A stretch of DNA of 64,000 bases from Bacillus smithii (GTDB lineage Bacteria; Bacillota; Bacilli; Bacillales; DSM-4216). The stretch is taken from the NCBI RefSeq assembly GCF_001050115.1, contig NZ_CP012024.1:910001-974000 (forward strand), given 5' to 3'. A model generated the notes under the pieces. The model worked only from the letters and a program-made list of their open reading frames with translations, was not told the origin of the DNA and made no database searches. Of this stretch, positions 45,513 through 54,651 are shown piece after piece (within the stretch, counting starts at the first letter, position 1; every line of letters starts with the position of its first letter). The position numbers and the translations under genes were made by a program.

Positions 45513-45549
45513 AAAAAGGTATCTCAAAGCGATTGGGATACTTCTTTTT
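45513..45549 (+). terminator. Terminator of the gln-type operon
   Basis: AAAAAGGTATCTC pairs with GGGATACTTCTTTTT (one wobble and a small bulge) around a nine-base loop. Confidence 0.75.
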
Positions 45550-45649
45550 ATAGTAAGTAAGATTTGTTTTAAGCTTTAGATGGATTTTGCTGGATTTCTG
45601 CCAAATGTAAAAGAGTAAACGCCAGTGATGGACGAAATCAACAAGAACT

Positions 45650-45670
45650 GCGCCACCTTCCCTACTCGAT
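45650..45670 (+). mobile_element. Possible 3' end of a decayed group II intron
   Basis: CCACCTTCCCTACTCGAT closely resembles the 3' end of the intact IIC intron (CTCCCTCCTACTCGAT). No domain V is recognisable upstream. Apart from this motif and the spxA promoter (TATAAT at 45818-45823), the interval 45507-45931 shows nothing else. Confidence 0.35.
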
Positions 45671-45931
45671 TGGAAAATGTGAATGGCTGAAGTAAAGAGG
45701 AATCGAATTCTGTCTGTCATCCGTATATCTTGCCGGACAATAATGAATGAGGAAGGAAAGAAAAAGAATATTTTAGAGAATTTTAGGAAATCTATATCAA
45801 AAATATTGAATATGGTGTATAATACATAATGTATCTTCGCTCCAAAATTATTTTATCTTTAAAATATTCATTTATTGATATTCCTCAAGATGAAGCAAGT
45901 ATTATTAAAATTTAAGGAGTGTGATTGAGGA

Positions 45932-46327
45932 ATGGTAACAATATACACTTCACCAAGTTGTACATCTTGCCGAAAAGCAAAAGCATGGTTGGAAAAGCAT
46001 GATATTCCATATACGGAACGAAATATTTTTTCCGAACCTCTCACCATTGAAGAAATTAAAAGTATTTTAAGAATGACGGAAGATGGAACGGATGAGATCA
46101 TCTCTACCCGTTCGAAAATATTCCAAAAATTAAACGTTGATTTGGACGCTCTTCCGCTTCAAGATTTGTTTGAATTGATCCAGGCTAACCCTGGTCTGTT
46201 AAGAAGACCGATTATTATGGATGAAAAGCGCCTTCAAGTGGGATACAACGAAGATGAAATTCGACGCTTTTTACCTAGAAAAGTACGGACATTCCAATTG
46301 TTGGAAGCTCAAAAAATGGTGAACTAA
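45932..46327 (+). CDS. spxA: Transcription regulator Spx
   Basis: A 131-residue ArsC-family protein that binds the RNA polymerase alpha subunit and redirects transcription under thiol stress. The redox switch C10-T-S-C13 ([13 protein letters not shown]) is intact, and the [21 protein letters not shown] block (about residues 91-111) is typical. ATG follows TTAAGGAGTGTGATTG. It is encoded alone here: yjbC, cotranscribed with it in B. subtilis, is missing. A TATAAT at 45818 with a poor -35 is the likely core promoter. Spx is normally degraded by ClpXP with adaptor YjbH, which I do not find in this window. Confidence 0.96.
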   Translation: MVTIYTSPSCTSCRKAKAWLEKHDIPYTERNIFSEPLTIEEIKSILRMTEDGTDEIISTRSKIFQKLNVDLDALPLQDLFELIQANPGLLRRPIIMDEKRLQVGYNEDEIRRFLPRKVRTFQLLEAQKMVN

Positions 46328-46353
46328 GCTTTTGCTTCGATAGACGTTTTTCG

Positions 46354-46392
46354 ATAGGGCTGGTTTTCTTTAAGAAAATCAGCCCTATTTTT
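46354..46392 (+). terminator. Terminator after spxA
   Basis: ATAGGGCTGGTTTTC pairs with GAAAATCAGCCCTAT, followed by TTTT, 27 bases past the stop. Confidence 0.9.
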
Positions 46393-46567
46393 GTGAGCTT
46401 TTCCATATCCTAGTGACATGTGACTCCAAGAATTATACAATGGATGGTAATCATAAATGGATAAGGTGGTCAAGATGAAGAATCATTTTCTTTCGATCCC
46501 ATTATAATAGACAAAAAGAACAAGAAAAAGAGGCAATTTTCATTGGACAAAGGAGAAAGACATCCAC

Positions 46568-48346
46568 ATGAATAAACTTTGGCTTAGAATCTTCTTAACC
46601 TTTTTTGCGCTTTTGTTGGCCGTTCTCCTTGGGATTGGGTTTGTCATTGCGGACATCATGAAAAATACTTACATGGATATGATCCGAAACCAATTGTCCC
46701 AGACCGCTGATATCATTGTCAAAACGGTTGACACCAAGTCCATGTTTCAACATTCAAATGAGCTTCAAAACTATATTCACCACTATTATTATTATCACGA
46801 TCCGCGGATCACGATTATTAGAGCAGATGGGAAAGTGCTTGCAGACTCCGACCGTGATCCTCGCAAAATGGAAAATCATTCAAACCGTCCCGAATTTCGT
46901 GAAGTGATTCGCGAACATCGTTCATATGGGGAATCTATTCGCCGCAGCCCGACGCTTGGCTATAGCATGATTTACATAGCGAAACCGATCCAAAAAGACG
47001 GAAAGTCCATTGGCGTTGTACGGATTTCCGTTACTTTAAAAAAAATTGAACACACGCTCGATCAACTATGGATCAGTCTCGGTTTGGCCATGGTGATGAC
47101 CTTAACGGTTTCCGGATTCATCGGATTCAGAATGGCTAAACGGTTTACACGGCCGATTGAAGCGAGCATTCAAGTTGCGAATCGCCTAATTGAAAAAGAT
47201 TATGACAGCAGAGTGAAAACAAAGGCGAGCGGCGAGTTGAAACAGCTCGTGAATGCGATCAATGACTTAGCCATCAGTTTAAAGCAGCAGATGGAAGAAA
47301 TCCGTGAAAACCAGCAGCGGCTGACTGGGGTATTGGCTAATATGGTAAGCGGCGTCATGCTCATTAACCCTGCTGGAAGAATTACTCTTGTCAACAGGGC
47401 GATGGAAAAAATTATCGGTGCTTCTTCTGAAAATTTAATTGGAAAGCTTCATATCGAAGCGGGGAAAAACTTTGGTCTTAGCCAGCTGATAGACCGTTCA
47501 TTAAAAGAAGGAGTGCACATTCATGAAGAAGTGCATATTTATTATCCGAAAGAAAGGATACTGGATGCGCATATTGCCCCATATGTGGGCGATCATGAAG
47601 AAGTAAAAGGAGTCATAACCGTTCTTCACGATATTACAGACATTCGCCGGCTCGAAAAAATCCGCAGCGAGTTCGTAGCCAATGTTTCCCATGAATTAAA
47701 AACACCGGTGACTTCATTAAAAGGATTTGCGGAAACTTTGTTAGACGGGGCCATGTATGATGAAGAAACTTGCCGTACTTTTTTAAAAATCATTTATGAT
47801 GAAAGTGACCGGCTGCATCGCTTAATTTCAGACATTCTGGATTTATCCAAAATTGAACAGCAGAGATTGCCTTTAAAGCCTGAGCCTCTCAACGTATCAC
47901 AGGTTATTAACGAGACAGCGGAAACCATCCAAGAGACGATTCATAAAAAACGGCTTCATCTGAGTCTTCCGGATCATAAAGAAGTGGTGATCGAAGCGGA
48001 AAAAGATCGGCTGCAGCAAATCATATTAAATCTTTTAACGAATGCCGCGGCTTACACACCTGAAGGCGGGTACATCGATATAGAACTGCATGAAAGAGAA
48101 AAAGAAGTGGACATTGTCATAAGAGATACGGGAATCGGCATTTCCAAGCAAGATTTGCCTAGGATCTTTGAACGTTTTTACCGCGTGGATAAAGCAAGAT
48201 CTCGTCAGTCTGGAGGAACAGGTCTTGGTCTCGCCATTGTCAAGCATTTAGTGGAGTCCCATCATGGCACTATTCAAGTAGAAAGCGAGGAAGGAAAAGG
48301 GACGGCATTCACCATTACTTTGCCGAAAAAGCAAATAAAATCGTAA
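46568..48346 (+). CDS. phoR: PhoR-like sensor histidine kinase without adjacent phoP
   Basis: A 592-residue membrane kinase of the PhoR/PnpS/WalK type. A first helix (about 8-30) is followed by an extracytoplasmic PAS-like sensor (about 31-160), a second helix (about 165-185), HAMP (about 186-240), a cytoplasmic PAS (about 247-355), HisKA with His375 in ANVSHELKTPVTSLKGF and HATPase with NLLTNAAAYTPEGG and GTGLGLAIVKHLVESH. A terminator follows, then the pst operon with Pho boxes, suggesting a role in phosphate sensing. The usual upstream phoP is not there, so the partner must be elsewhere. The phosphate role is inferred from context. Confidence 0.78.
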   Translation: MNKLWLRIFLTFFALLLAVLLGIGFVIADIMKNTYMDMIRNQLSQTADIIVKTVDTKSMFQHSNELQNYIHHYYYYHDPRITIIRADGKVLADSDRDPRKMENHSNRPEFREVIREHRSYGESIRRSPTLGYSMIYIAKPIQKDGKSIGVVRISVTLKKIEHTLDQLWISLGLAMVMTLTVSGFIGFRMAKRFTRPIEASIQVANRLIEKDYDSRVKTKASGELKQLVNAINDLAISLKQQMEEIRENQQRLTGVLANMVSGVMLINPAGRITLVNRAMEKIIGASSENLIGKLHIEAGKNFGLSQLIDRSLKEGVHIHEEVHIYYPKERILDAHIAPYVGDHEEVKGVITVLHDITDIRRLEKIRSEFVANVSHELKTPVTSLKGFAETLLDGAMYDEETCRTFLKIIYDESDRLHRLISDILDLSKIEQQRLPLKPEPLNVSQVINETAETIQETIHKKRLHLSLPDHKEVVIEAEKDRLQQIILNLLTNAAAYTPEGGYIDIELHEREKEVDIVIRDTGIGISKQDLPRIFERFYRVDKARSRQSGGTGLGLAIVKHLVESHHGTIQVESEEGKGTAFTITLPKKQIKS

Positions 48347-48351
48347 CTATG

Positions 48352-48386
48352 AACCGCACCCATCTCATTCATGGTGCGGTTTTTTC
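48352..48386 (+). terminator. Terminator after phoR
   Basis: AACCGCACC-CATCTCATTCAT-GGTGCGGTT followed by TTTT, directly after the stop. Confidence 0.9.
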
Positions 48387-48426
48387 ATTACATTTAATCG
48401 CTTTTGATCATAGATAAGACCTTAGT

Positions 48427-48497
48427 TTTACAGCTTCAAAACAATAAATATGACCGTCTTTACAATTTCTTAACATTCTATTAATACAGGCTTAATA
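48427..48497 (+). promoter_or_regulatory. PhoP-binding Pho boxes upstream of pstS
   Basis: Four consecutive TT(A/T)A(C/T)A hexamers are spaced exactly 11 bases apart: TTTACA 48459, TTAACA 48470, TTAATA 48481, TTAATA 48492. A partial upstream pair starts at 48427 and 48438. This is the known Bacillus PhoP direct-repeat pattern. CATTAT at about 48504 could be the -10. Confidence 0.85.
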
Positions 48498-48561
48498 CCG
48501 CCCCATTATCTTAAAACTTGTAAGAGAGAACAGAACCTTATTAATTCATAGGGGGAAAAAA

Positions 48562-49470
48562 ATGAGAAAAAGTTTTATCGCATTGTTCACAATGGTACTG
48601 CTATTTGCCTTCGCGGCAGCAGGATGCGGCAACAATTCAAACAAGGATGCCGGCACTAGCAAAACCGACAATAACAATGGAACAGCCCAATCTGGTTCCA
48701 TTACAGCGGTAGGATCTACTGCATTACAACCTCTTGTACAAGAAGCAGCTACTGAATATATGAATAAAAACTCCGGTACAACGATCAATGTACAAGGCGG
48801 AGGAAGCGGAACAGGCTTAAGCAAAGTGCAAGAAGGTGCTGTCGATATTGGGAACTCCGACGTGTTTGCTGAAGAAAAAGACGGTATTGACGCCAGCAAA
48901 CTAGTTGATCATAAAGTCGCTGTTGTAGGAATGGGGCCCGTTGCCAATAAAGATGTGGGTGTAGATAATCTGACGAAAAAACAATTAATCGACATCTTTA
49001 CTGGAAAAGTGAAAAACTGGAAAGAAGTTGGCGGTAAAGATCAAAAAATCGTTGTCATCAACCGTGCAGAAGGATCTGGAACAAGAGCTGTGTTTGAAAA
49101 AACGGCATTGGATGGAGCAACACCGATTAAATCCCAAGAACAAGATTCTTCAGGAACGGTTCAAAAAATCGTTAGCGAAACTCCAGGAGCAATTAGTTAT
49201 TTAGCATTTTCTTACTTCAACGATCAAATGACTGCTTTAAAAGTGGACGAGGTTGAACCGACGGAACAAAATGTAGAATCAGGAAAATGGAAAATCTGGG
49301 CATATGAACATATGTACACAAATGGCGAACCATCCGGATTAACAAAAGATTTTCTTGATTATATGATGTCCGATGATGTTCAAAACAGCCTTGTTAAAAA
49401 ATTAGGTTATATACCGGTATCCGGAATGAAAGTTGAACGTGATGCAAAGGGAACGATCACCCAAAAATAA
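48562..49470 (+). CDS. pstS: Phosphate-binding lipoprotein PstS
   Basis: A 302-residue high-affinity phosphate-binding protein. The lipoprotein signal ends in AAAGC (Cys near 22). Phosphate-contact motifs are [10 protein letters not shown] (about residues 51-60), [10 protein letters not shown] (about 78-87), the [10 protein letters not shown] block and [14 protein letters not shown] (about 172-185). Start follows a GGGGGAAAAAA site. It is first in the pst operon, under Pho boxes, and followed by a weak hairpin that would favour PstS over the membrane parts. Confidence 0.96.
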   Translation: MRKSFIALFTMVLLFAFAAAGCGNNSNKDAGTSKTDNNNGTAQSGSITAVGSTALQPLVQEAATEYMNKNSGTTINVQGGGSGTGLSKVQEGAVDIGNSDVFAEEKDGIDASKLVDHKVAVVGMGPVANKDVGVDNLTKKQLIDIFTGKVKNWKEVGGKDQKIVVINRAEGSGTRAVFEKTALDGATPIKSQEQDSSGTVQKIVSETPGAISYLAFSYFNDQMTALKVDEVEPTEQNVESGKWKIWAYEHMYTNGEPSGLTKDFLDYMMSDDVQNSLVKKLGYIPVSGMKVERDAKGTITQK

Positions 49471-49475
49471 TTTTT

Positions 49476-49495
49476 GGGGGGTCTCTCCCTTTTTC
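49476..49495 (+). terminator. Weak hairpin between pstS and pstC
   Basis: GGGG-TCTC-TCCC followed by TTTTT, a short stem just after pstS that could act as a partial terminator giving excess pstS mRNA. Confidence 0.35.
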
Positions 49496-49523
49496 TTACT
49501 TGTATTGGAAAGGGGAAACCGAA

Positions 49524-50459
49524 TTGAGCGACAGAGTAGTTGAGTGGACAAAAATGAAGAGTGCTCGTGCGAAATCAAAAATATGGATTGAGCGGCGCGG
49601 GAGAATGGTGACACTTTTATGCGTCGCCTTTATGGTTTTTGTGGCGGCCTCTATGTTGTATTTTGTGACATCAAAAGGATTGAGCACGTTTGTCATCAAT
49701 AAAGCAAGCATTACCGACTTTCTTTTTGGAAAAGATTGGGATCCGGGGAAGCTGGATAAGGAAGGGAAACCGGTAGTCGGCGCATTGCCGATGATTGCAG
49801 GATCGTTTGCCGTCACACTGTTTTCTGCTTTAATTTGCGCTCCATTTGCTATCGGCGGGGCTGTGTTTATGACGGAAATTTCCCCGAAATTTGGGAAAAG
49901 AATTTTGCAGCCGGTCATTGAATTATTGGTCGGTATTCCTTCCGTAGTTTATGGATTTACTGGATTAAGCTTGGTAGTCCCTTTTTTAAGAGATCATTTT
50001 TCAGGCAGCGGATTTGGTATTGCCGCGGCGACGATCGTATTGACCGTCATGATTTTGCCGACGATGATGAGTTTATCGGTGGATGCCATTCTGGCGGTTC
50101 CGGCTTCGTTAAGGGAAGCATCGCTCGCATTGGGGGCCACAAGATGGCAAACCATTTATAAGGTAGTACTCAGGACAGCGCGCCCTGGCATTTTGACAGC
50201 TATGATTTTTGGAATGGCTCGTGCGTTTGGAGAAGCTTTGGCTGTTCAAATGGTCATCGGAAACTCGGCCGTGATTCCAAAATCGTTGATGGAACCAGCT
50301 TCCACCTTGACGAGTATTTTGACAATGGGTATGGGAAATACCGTTATGGGCCAAGTGGAGAATAATGCGTTGTGGACTTTGGCGCTCATCTTATTATTGA
50401 TGTCTTTAATTTTTATTATGATTGTAAGGATTTTGGGACGCAGGAGGACTTTTGAATGA
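49524..50459 (+). CDS. pstC: Phosphate permease PstC
   Basis: A 311-residue permease with six helices. The first (about residues 29-50) follows a basic N-terminus. The EAA-type loop ASLALGATRWQTIYKVVLRTARPGI lies at about 195-219 and GFTGLSLVVPFLRDHF near 145-160. The TTG at 49524 (LSDRVVEW) is chosen because GGAAAGGGGAAAC precedes it; an earlier TTG at 49500 lacks spacing. The stop overlaps the pstA start. Confidence 0.93.
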   Translation: MSDRVVEWTKMKSARAKSKIWIERRGRMVTLLCVAFMVFVAASMLYFVTSKGLSTFVINKASITDFLFGKDWDPGKLDKEGKPVVGALPMIAGSFAVTLFSALICAPFAIGGAVFMTEISPKFGKRILQPVIELLVGIPSVVYGFTGLSLVVPFLRDHFSGSGFGIAAATIVLTVMILPTMMSLSVDAILAVPASLREASLALGATRWQTIYKVVLRTARPGILTAMIFGMARAFGEALAVQMVIGNSAVIPKSLMEPASTLTSILTMGMGNTVMGQVENNALWTLALILLLMSLIFIMIVRILGRRRTFE

Positions 50460-51340
50460 AAGCGAAAATAGCTGATCGTGTAGCAACGGTTGTATTTTAT
50501 ATCATCGCGCTATTGCTCGTGCTTCTGTTGGCAGGGCTTCTTGGTTATATATTGCTAAAAGGTCTTTCGCATATTTCCTGGCATTTTATTACATCGCCTC
50601 CGGAAAGTTTTCAAGCGGGCGGCGGAATTGGACCTCAGTTGTTTAACTCACTTTATCTACTGGTGTTGACGATGCTCATTAGTATCCCTCTGTCACTTGG
50701 TGCCGGAATTTACATGGCGGAATATGCGAAAAAAAATATATGGACGAATATTTTGAGAACGGTCATCGAAGTACTATCGTCTTTACCGTCCATCGTAGTA
50801 GGATTGTTTGGTTTTCTCTTTTTTGTGATTTCGATGGGCTGGGGATTTTCCATCTTATCCGGTGCATTAGCATTAACATTGTTTAATTTGCCTCTTATGG
50901 TGCGGGTAGTGGAAGATTCGATAAGGGGAGTTCCATCTTCACAAAGAGAAGCAGGTCTAGCCCTCGGCGTTTCCAAATGGGAAACGATTAAACACGTCTT
51001 GCTGCCGGCTACACTGCCTGGAATCATTACCGGTATTATTTTGGCATCAGGAAGAGTTTTCGGTGAAGCGGCCGCTCTCATTTATACCGCAGGAATGAGT
51101 TCTCCTAATCTGGATTTTACCAATTGGAATCCATTCAGCCCAACCTCTCCGTTAAATCCGCTGCGTCCTGCTGAAACTCTGGCTGTCCATATTTGGAAAG
51201 TAAACGGCGAAGCGGTGATACCGGATGTTAATGCCGTATCTAGCGGGGCTTCTGCTGTGCTTGTGTTATTTATATTAGTCTTTAATGTCAGCGCCCGTTG
51301 GATTGGAAAAAGAATTTATCGGCGGATGACATCAAGCTAA
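50456..51340 (+). CDS. pstA: Phosphate permease PstA
   Basis: A 294-residue permease partner of PstC with six helices. GGGIGPQLFNSLYLL (about residues 45-59), LSSLPSIVVGLFGFLFF (about 104-120) and the loop REAGLALGVSKWETIKHVLLPATLPGI (about 163-189) are diagnostic. It overlaps the end of pstC by ATGA, so the two are coupled. pstB follows after 15 bases. Confidence 0.95.
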   Translation: MKAKIADRVATVVFYIIALLLVLLLAGLLGYILLKGLSHISWHFITSPPESFQAGGGIGPQLFNSLYLLVLTMLISIPLSLGAGIYMAEYAKKNIWTNILRTVIEVLSSLPSIVVGLFGFLFFVISMGWGFSILSGALALTLFNLPLMVRVVEDSIRGVPSSQREAGLALGVSKWETIKHVLLPATLPGIITGIILASGRVFGEAAALIYTAGMSSPNLDFTNWNPFSPTSPLNPLRPAETLAVHIWKVNGEAVIPDVNAVSSGASAVLVLFILVFNVSARWIGKRIYRRMTSS

Positions 51341-51355
51341 GGGAGGAAGAACAGA

Positions 51356-52219
51356 ATGGCGACGACAACACTGATGAAAGAAAATAAAGCGAGCAGCAAC
51401 GTTCGCTCAGGAGTTATGAAAATGACAGTCCCCAACAGCAGTTCTGAAAATCAATTAAAGAGTGAAAACGTCGTTTTAAAAACGAATAGTTTACGTGTTT
51501 TTTACGGAAACCATCTGGCGATCAAGAATGTCAGCGCCTCTTTTATGGAAAATCGGGTAACGGCTCTTATCGGTCCATCTGGATGCGGCAAATCCACCTA
51601 TTTGCGAAGTTTAAACCGTATGAATGATGAAATTCCCGGATGCAGAATAGAAGGAGAAATTTTATACAGAGGCATCGATTTAAATCATCCGCAAGCGAAT
51701 GTATTTGATATCCGGAAAAGGATTGGAATGGTATTTCAACGGCCTAATCCTTTTGCTAAATCCATTTTTGAGAATGTGGCTTTCGGACCGAAGCACCATG
51801 GCGTCAAAAATAAACAGCTGTTAGAGGAAATCGTTGAAAAAAGCTTACGGAAAGCAGCATTGTGGGATGAAGTGAAGGACCGGCTTCATCGTTCCGCGTT
51901 GGCTTTATCAGGAGGCCAGCAGCAACGGTTATGCATAGCAAGAGCTTTAGCGATGGAGCCAGACGTTTTATTGCTGGATGAACCGGCTTCGGCACTTGAT
52001 CCTGTTTCAACGGGCAAGGTAGAAGAATTAATCGAAGAATTGAAAAAAGATTACACGGTGATCATTGTGACGCACAATATGCAGCAAGCCGCACGGATTT
52101 CCGATTATACGGCCTTCTTTTATATGGGGGAACTCGTTGAATTCGGGGAAACAACAGAACTTTTTACAAACCCGAAAAAGAAGCAAACGGAAGACTATAT
52201 TACTGGAAATTTCGGTTAA
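51356..52219 (+). CDS. pstB: Phosphate ABC ATPase PstB, first copy
   Basis: A 287-residue ATPase with an unusual Ser/Lys-rich N-terminal tail of about 40 residues before the ABC core. Walker [10 protein letters not shown] (about 77-85), [13 protein letters not shown]-loop, LSGGQQQR signature, [12 protein letters not shown] Walker B and [13 protein letters not shown] are intact. A second, similar pstB follows at once. Tandem pstB genes (pstBA-pstBB) are also present in B. subtilis. ATG after AAGGGAGGAAG. Confidence 0.94.
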   Translation: MATTTLMKENKASSNVRSGVMKMTVPNSSSENQLKSENVVLKTNSLRVFYGNHLAIKNVSASFMENRVTALIGPSGCGKSTYLRSLNRMNDEIPGCRIEGEILYRGIDLNHPQANVFDIRKRIGMVFQRPNPFAKSIFENVAFGPKHHGVKNKQLLEEIVEKSLRKAALWDEVKDRLHRSALALSGGQQQRLCIARALAMEPDVLLLDEPASALDPVSTGKVEELIEELKKDYTVIIVTHNMQQAARISDYTAFFYMGELVEFGETTELFTNPKKKQTEDYITGNFG

Positions 52220-52244
52220 AGTTTCAATCGGAGGAGAGAACAAG

Positions 52245-53018
52245 ATGGCCATTGCGACCCAACAACAATCCATTATTCAGGCCCGTAATGTCAATGTTTA
52301 TTATGGTGACTTCCATGCGTTGAAAAACATTCATTTTGAAGTGAAAAAACATCATATTACTGCACTGATTGGTCCATCCGGATGCGGCAAATCCACTTTT
52401 TTGCGTACTTTGAACCGTATGAACGATCAAATAGCTGGATTTCGCGTCGAAGGGGATATCATCATTGAAGGAAAACCAATATACAGCCCTAAAACAGATG
52501 TCGTTCAATTAAGGAAACGTGTCGGCATGGTATTCCAGCGGCCCAATCCGTTTCCTATGTCCATTTATGACAATGTTGCCTATGGACCAAGGATCCATGG
52601 AATAAAAAAGACTCGCGACTTAGATGAAATAGTGGAAAAAAGTCTTCGATATGCTGCTTTATGGGATGAGGTTAAAGACCGCCTTCATACTTCCGCCATG
52701 GGACTTTCAGGTGGACAACAGCAGCGTTTGGTCATAGCGAGGGTGCTTGCGGTCGAACCGGAGATCATTTTAATGGATGAACCGGCTTCCGCGTTGGACC
52801 CTATTTCTACTGCAAAAATAGAAGAATTGATTTTAGAGTTGAAAAAGTCCTACACCATCGTGATAGTGACGCACAATATGCAACAGGCGGCGCGTGTTTC
52901 GGACGAAACGGCCTTTTTCCTAAATGGTCAAGTTGTTGAATTTAACGATACGGAAACGATTTTTACTAATCCACAAAGAAAAGAGACAGAAGACTATATT
53001 TCCGGTCGTTTTGGATGA
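52245..53018 (+). CDS. pstB: Phosphate ABC ATPase PstB, second copy
   Basis: A 257-residue ATPase of canonical PstB length. It has Walker [10 protein letters not shown] (about 42-50), [33 protein letters not shown] and [16 protein letters not shown] at 52245 follows CGGAGGAGAG; the open frame extends upstream into the first copy without meaning. The two copies are close over the core but differ at the N-terminus. They may form a heterodimer or serve different conditions. Confidence 0.95.
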   Translation: MAIATQQQSIIQARNVNVYYGDFHALKNIHFEVKKHHITALIGPSGCGKSTFLRTLNRMNDQIAGFRVEGDIIIEGKPIYSPKTDVVQLRKRVGMVFQRPNPFPMSIYDNVAYGPRIHGIKKTRDLDEIVEKSLRYAALWDEVKDRLHTSAMGLSGGQQQRLVIARVLAVEPEIILMDEPASALDPISTAKIEELILELKKSYTIVIVTHNMQQAARVSDETAFFLNGQVVEFNDTETIFTNPQRKETEDYISGRFG

Positions 53019-53075
53019 TTTATTTTTCAGACAGGACAAAAACGGTCGAGAAAAAGGATAGGGGGTTCGGCTAAA

Positions 53076-53732
53076 GTGCCTAGAAAATTATTTGAAATTC
53101 GTTTGCAGGAGCTGCATGAGACGTTGTTAAAAATGGGACTTCTGGTGGAAGAAGCGATTTTTAAAAGCGTGCATTCGCTGGTCGAAAAAGATTCGGAGCA
53201 AGCAACAAATGTCATCCATAACGATCCGAAGATCAATGATTATGAAATTGAAATTGAAAAGAAATGCTTTGAGTTGATCGCAACGCAGCAGCCGGTTGGC
53301 ACTGATTTAAGGAAGATTGCGACCATGTTGAAAGTGGCAACCGATTTGGAACGGATGGCTGACCATGCAGTGAGCATTGCAAAAATCACCATCCGTTTGG
53401 AAAATGAAATTTATTTAAAACCGCTCATTAAAATCCCCCAAATGGCAGAATGTGTGAAAGAAATGGTTCACGAAGTGCTTGAAGCCTATATTTCCTTAAA
53501 CGAGCTGACGGCGGTGAAAGTGTCCGAAAGGGACGACATGGTAGACCGTTATTTTTCACAGATTGTATTAGATTTAGTGGAAGACATGAAACAAAATCAA
53601 TCACAAATTCATCAAGCGTCGCATCTCCTGCTTGCTGCTCAGCATTTGGAACGAATCGGAGATTATGTGACAAATATTTGCGAATGGATTGTGTATTTGA
53701 AGACAGGTACCATCGTCGAATTAAATAAATAG
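53076..53732 (+). CDS. phoU: Phosphate signalling regulator PhoU
   Basis: A 218-residue all-helical protein with two PhoU repeats (about residues 10-100 and 115-205). Repeat signatures are TDLRKIATMLKVATDLERMADHA (about 76-98) and HLLLAAQHLERIGDYVTNI (about 184-202), the latter carrying the metal-binding ExxxD pattern. It restrains Pst and the kinase when phosphate is plentiful. GTG start after AGGGGGTTCGG. It closes the pst operon; its terminator is directly followed by a group II intron. Confidence 0.94.
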   Translation: MPRKLFEIRLQELHETLLKMGLLVEEAIFKSVHSLVEKDSEQATNVIHNDPKINDYEIEIEKKCFELIATQQPVGTDLRKIATMLKVATDLERMADHAVSIAKITIRLENEIYLKPLIKIPQMAECVKEMVHEVLEAYISLNELTAVKVSERDDMVDRYFSQIVLDLVEDMKQNQSQIHQASHLLLAAQHLERIGDYVTNICEWIVYLKTGTIVELNK

Positions 53733-53761
53733 CAGCACCATTGTGAAGCAATAAATCTTTA

Positions 53762-53791
53762 AAGCATGCTGATTAAAAAGCGTGCTTTTTT
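53762..53791 (+). terminator. phoU terminator, target of the group IIC intron
   Basis: AAGCATGC-TGATTAAAAA-GCGTGCTT followed by TTTT. The intron begins two bases after the T-run, which is the classical insertion site of this intron class. Confidence 0.9.
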
Positions 53792-53793
53792 AT

Positions 53794-54431
53794 GTGCGCC
53801 CGGCATGTACATGAACTATAGGGTGTAAGTCCCGAACCCCGAAGACAGAAGTAGAGGTTAGCCAAGAGCAAGGGTGTCCGTGGTGACGCGGAATCTGAAG
53901 GAAGCTGGAGGCAAAACACCGGTCCGAGGAACACGAACCTCATATAAGGCTAGGTATGATTGAGTGAGTTTGCATAACAAAACAAAGCTCTTTCTGTCGA
54001 AGGTCATATCGAGTAAATGAGGCGGATAGATGGTGTGAAAGTGCATGTACTTACCCGGGGAGGTCTGGCGGATATGTGAAGTACTCTTCATAACCTACTT
54101 AGTGATAAGTAGCTGAACCGTCAGAAGTCAGCAGAGGTCATAGTATTAGTTGGTCTAGAACAACTAAGAAGGACCGAACAATTAAGAGAGAATAGCCCTT
54201 GGTATTCAGTGAGTCATGATGAACACAGAAAACGTAGTACCTCACTTGAGGGAGGAAGCGGTGAATCCCGTGGGAGACCTCTTGGAGGGTGGAGTGACCA
54301 CTGGCATAAAGAGAACAGCTATTCACGGAAGTTATAAAGACTTGCGTCAATTATCTTAATTGAACCGCCGTATACGGAACCGTACGTACGGTGGTGTGAG
54401 AGGACGGGAGTTAATCGCTCCCTCCTACTCG
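53794..54431 (+). mobile_element. Group IIC intron, full ribozyme with gutted protein gene
   Basis: The 5' end GTGCGCCCGGCATG, the domain I blocks TATAGGGTGTAAGTCCCGAA, GCAAGGGTGTCCGTGG and GCGGAATCTGAAGGAAGC, TTACCCGGGGAGGTCTGG further on, domain V (CCGCCGTATACGG to CGTACGGTGG, about 54364-54394), domain VI hairpin GGGAG/CTCCC and the 3' end CTACTCGAT closely follow the Oceanobacillus iheyensis group IIC intron. Only about 640 bases long, it lacks the reverse transcriptase/maturase of about 420 residues. A short frame around 54217-54360 may be fused start and end remnants. It lies on the sense strand after the phoU terminator. It might splice or move only with a maturase supplied in trans. 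Confidence 0.9.
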
Positions 54432-54547
54432 ATTTTGGAAAACTTAGGATTTGAAAGCAAAATGAAAGGAATCCAATAGCTGATTTCTTTAAGGAGAATG
54501 AAAAAATTCTAGTGTTGGTTGATTGAAACAAAAAGTTATGTGAAAAT

Positions 54548-54584
54548 ATGTGAGAAAATAAAAAATTTCATCATTTTTTCACAT
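54548..54584 (+). promoter_or_regulatory. Inverted-repeat operator candidate for YcnK
   Basis: ATGTGAGAAAAT (54548-54559) and ATTTTTTCACAT (54573-54584) form an inverted repeat (11 of 12 matching) about 70 bases before ycnK, with an extra half-site TATGTGAAAAT just upstream at 54538. YcnK is a self-regulating copper-responsive repressor in B. subtilis, so this is a plausible binding site. Confidence 0.5.
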
Positions 54585-54651
54585 ATTTTTGATCATACAT
54601 ATTGAAATGTGGGGAAAAGAAAGCTACCTTTGAAAAGGAAGGAGGAATTGT

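Noticed and set aside
54217-54360. Real protein gene inside the group II intron
   Set aside because: The 40-odd codons lie in domain IV and lack all reverse transcriptase motifs; best seen as the fused ends of a deleted maturase gene.
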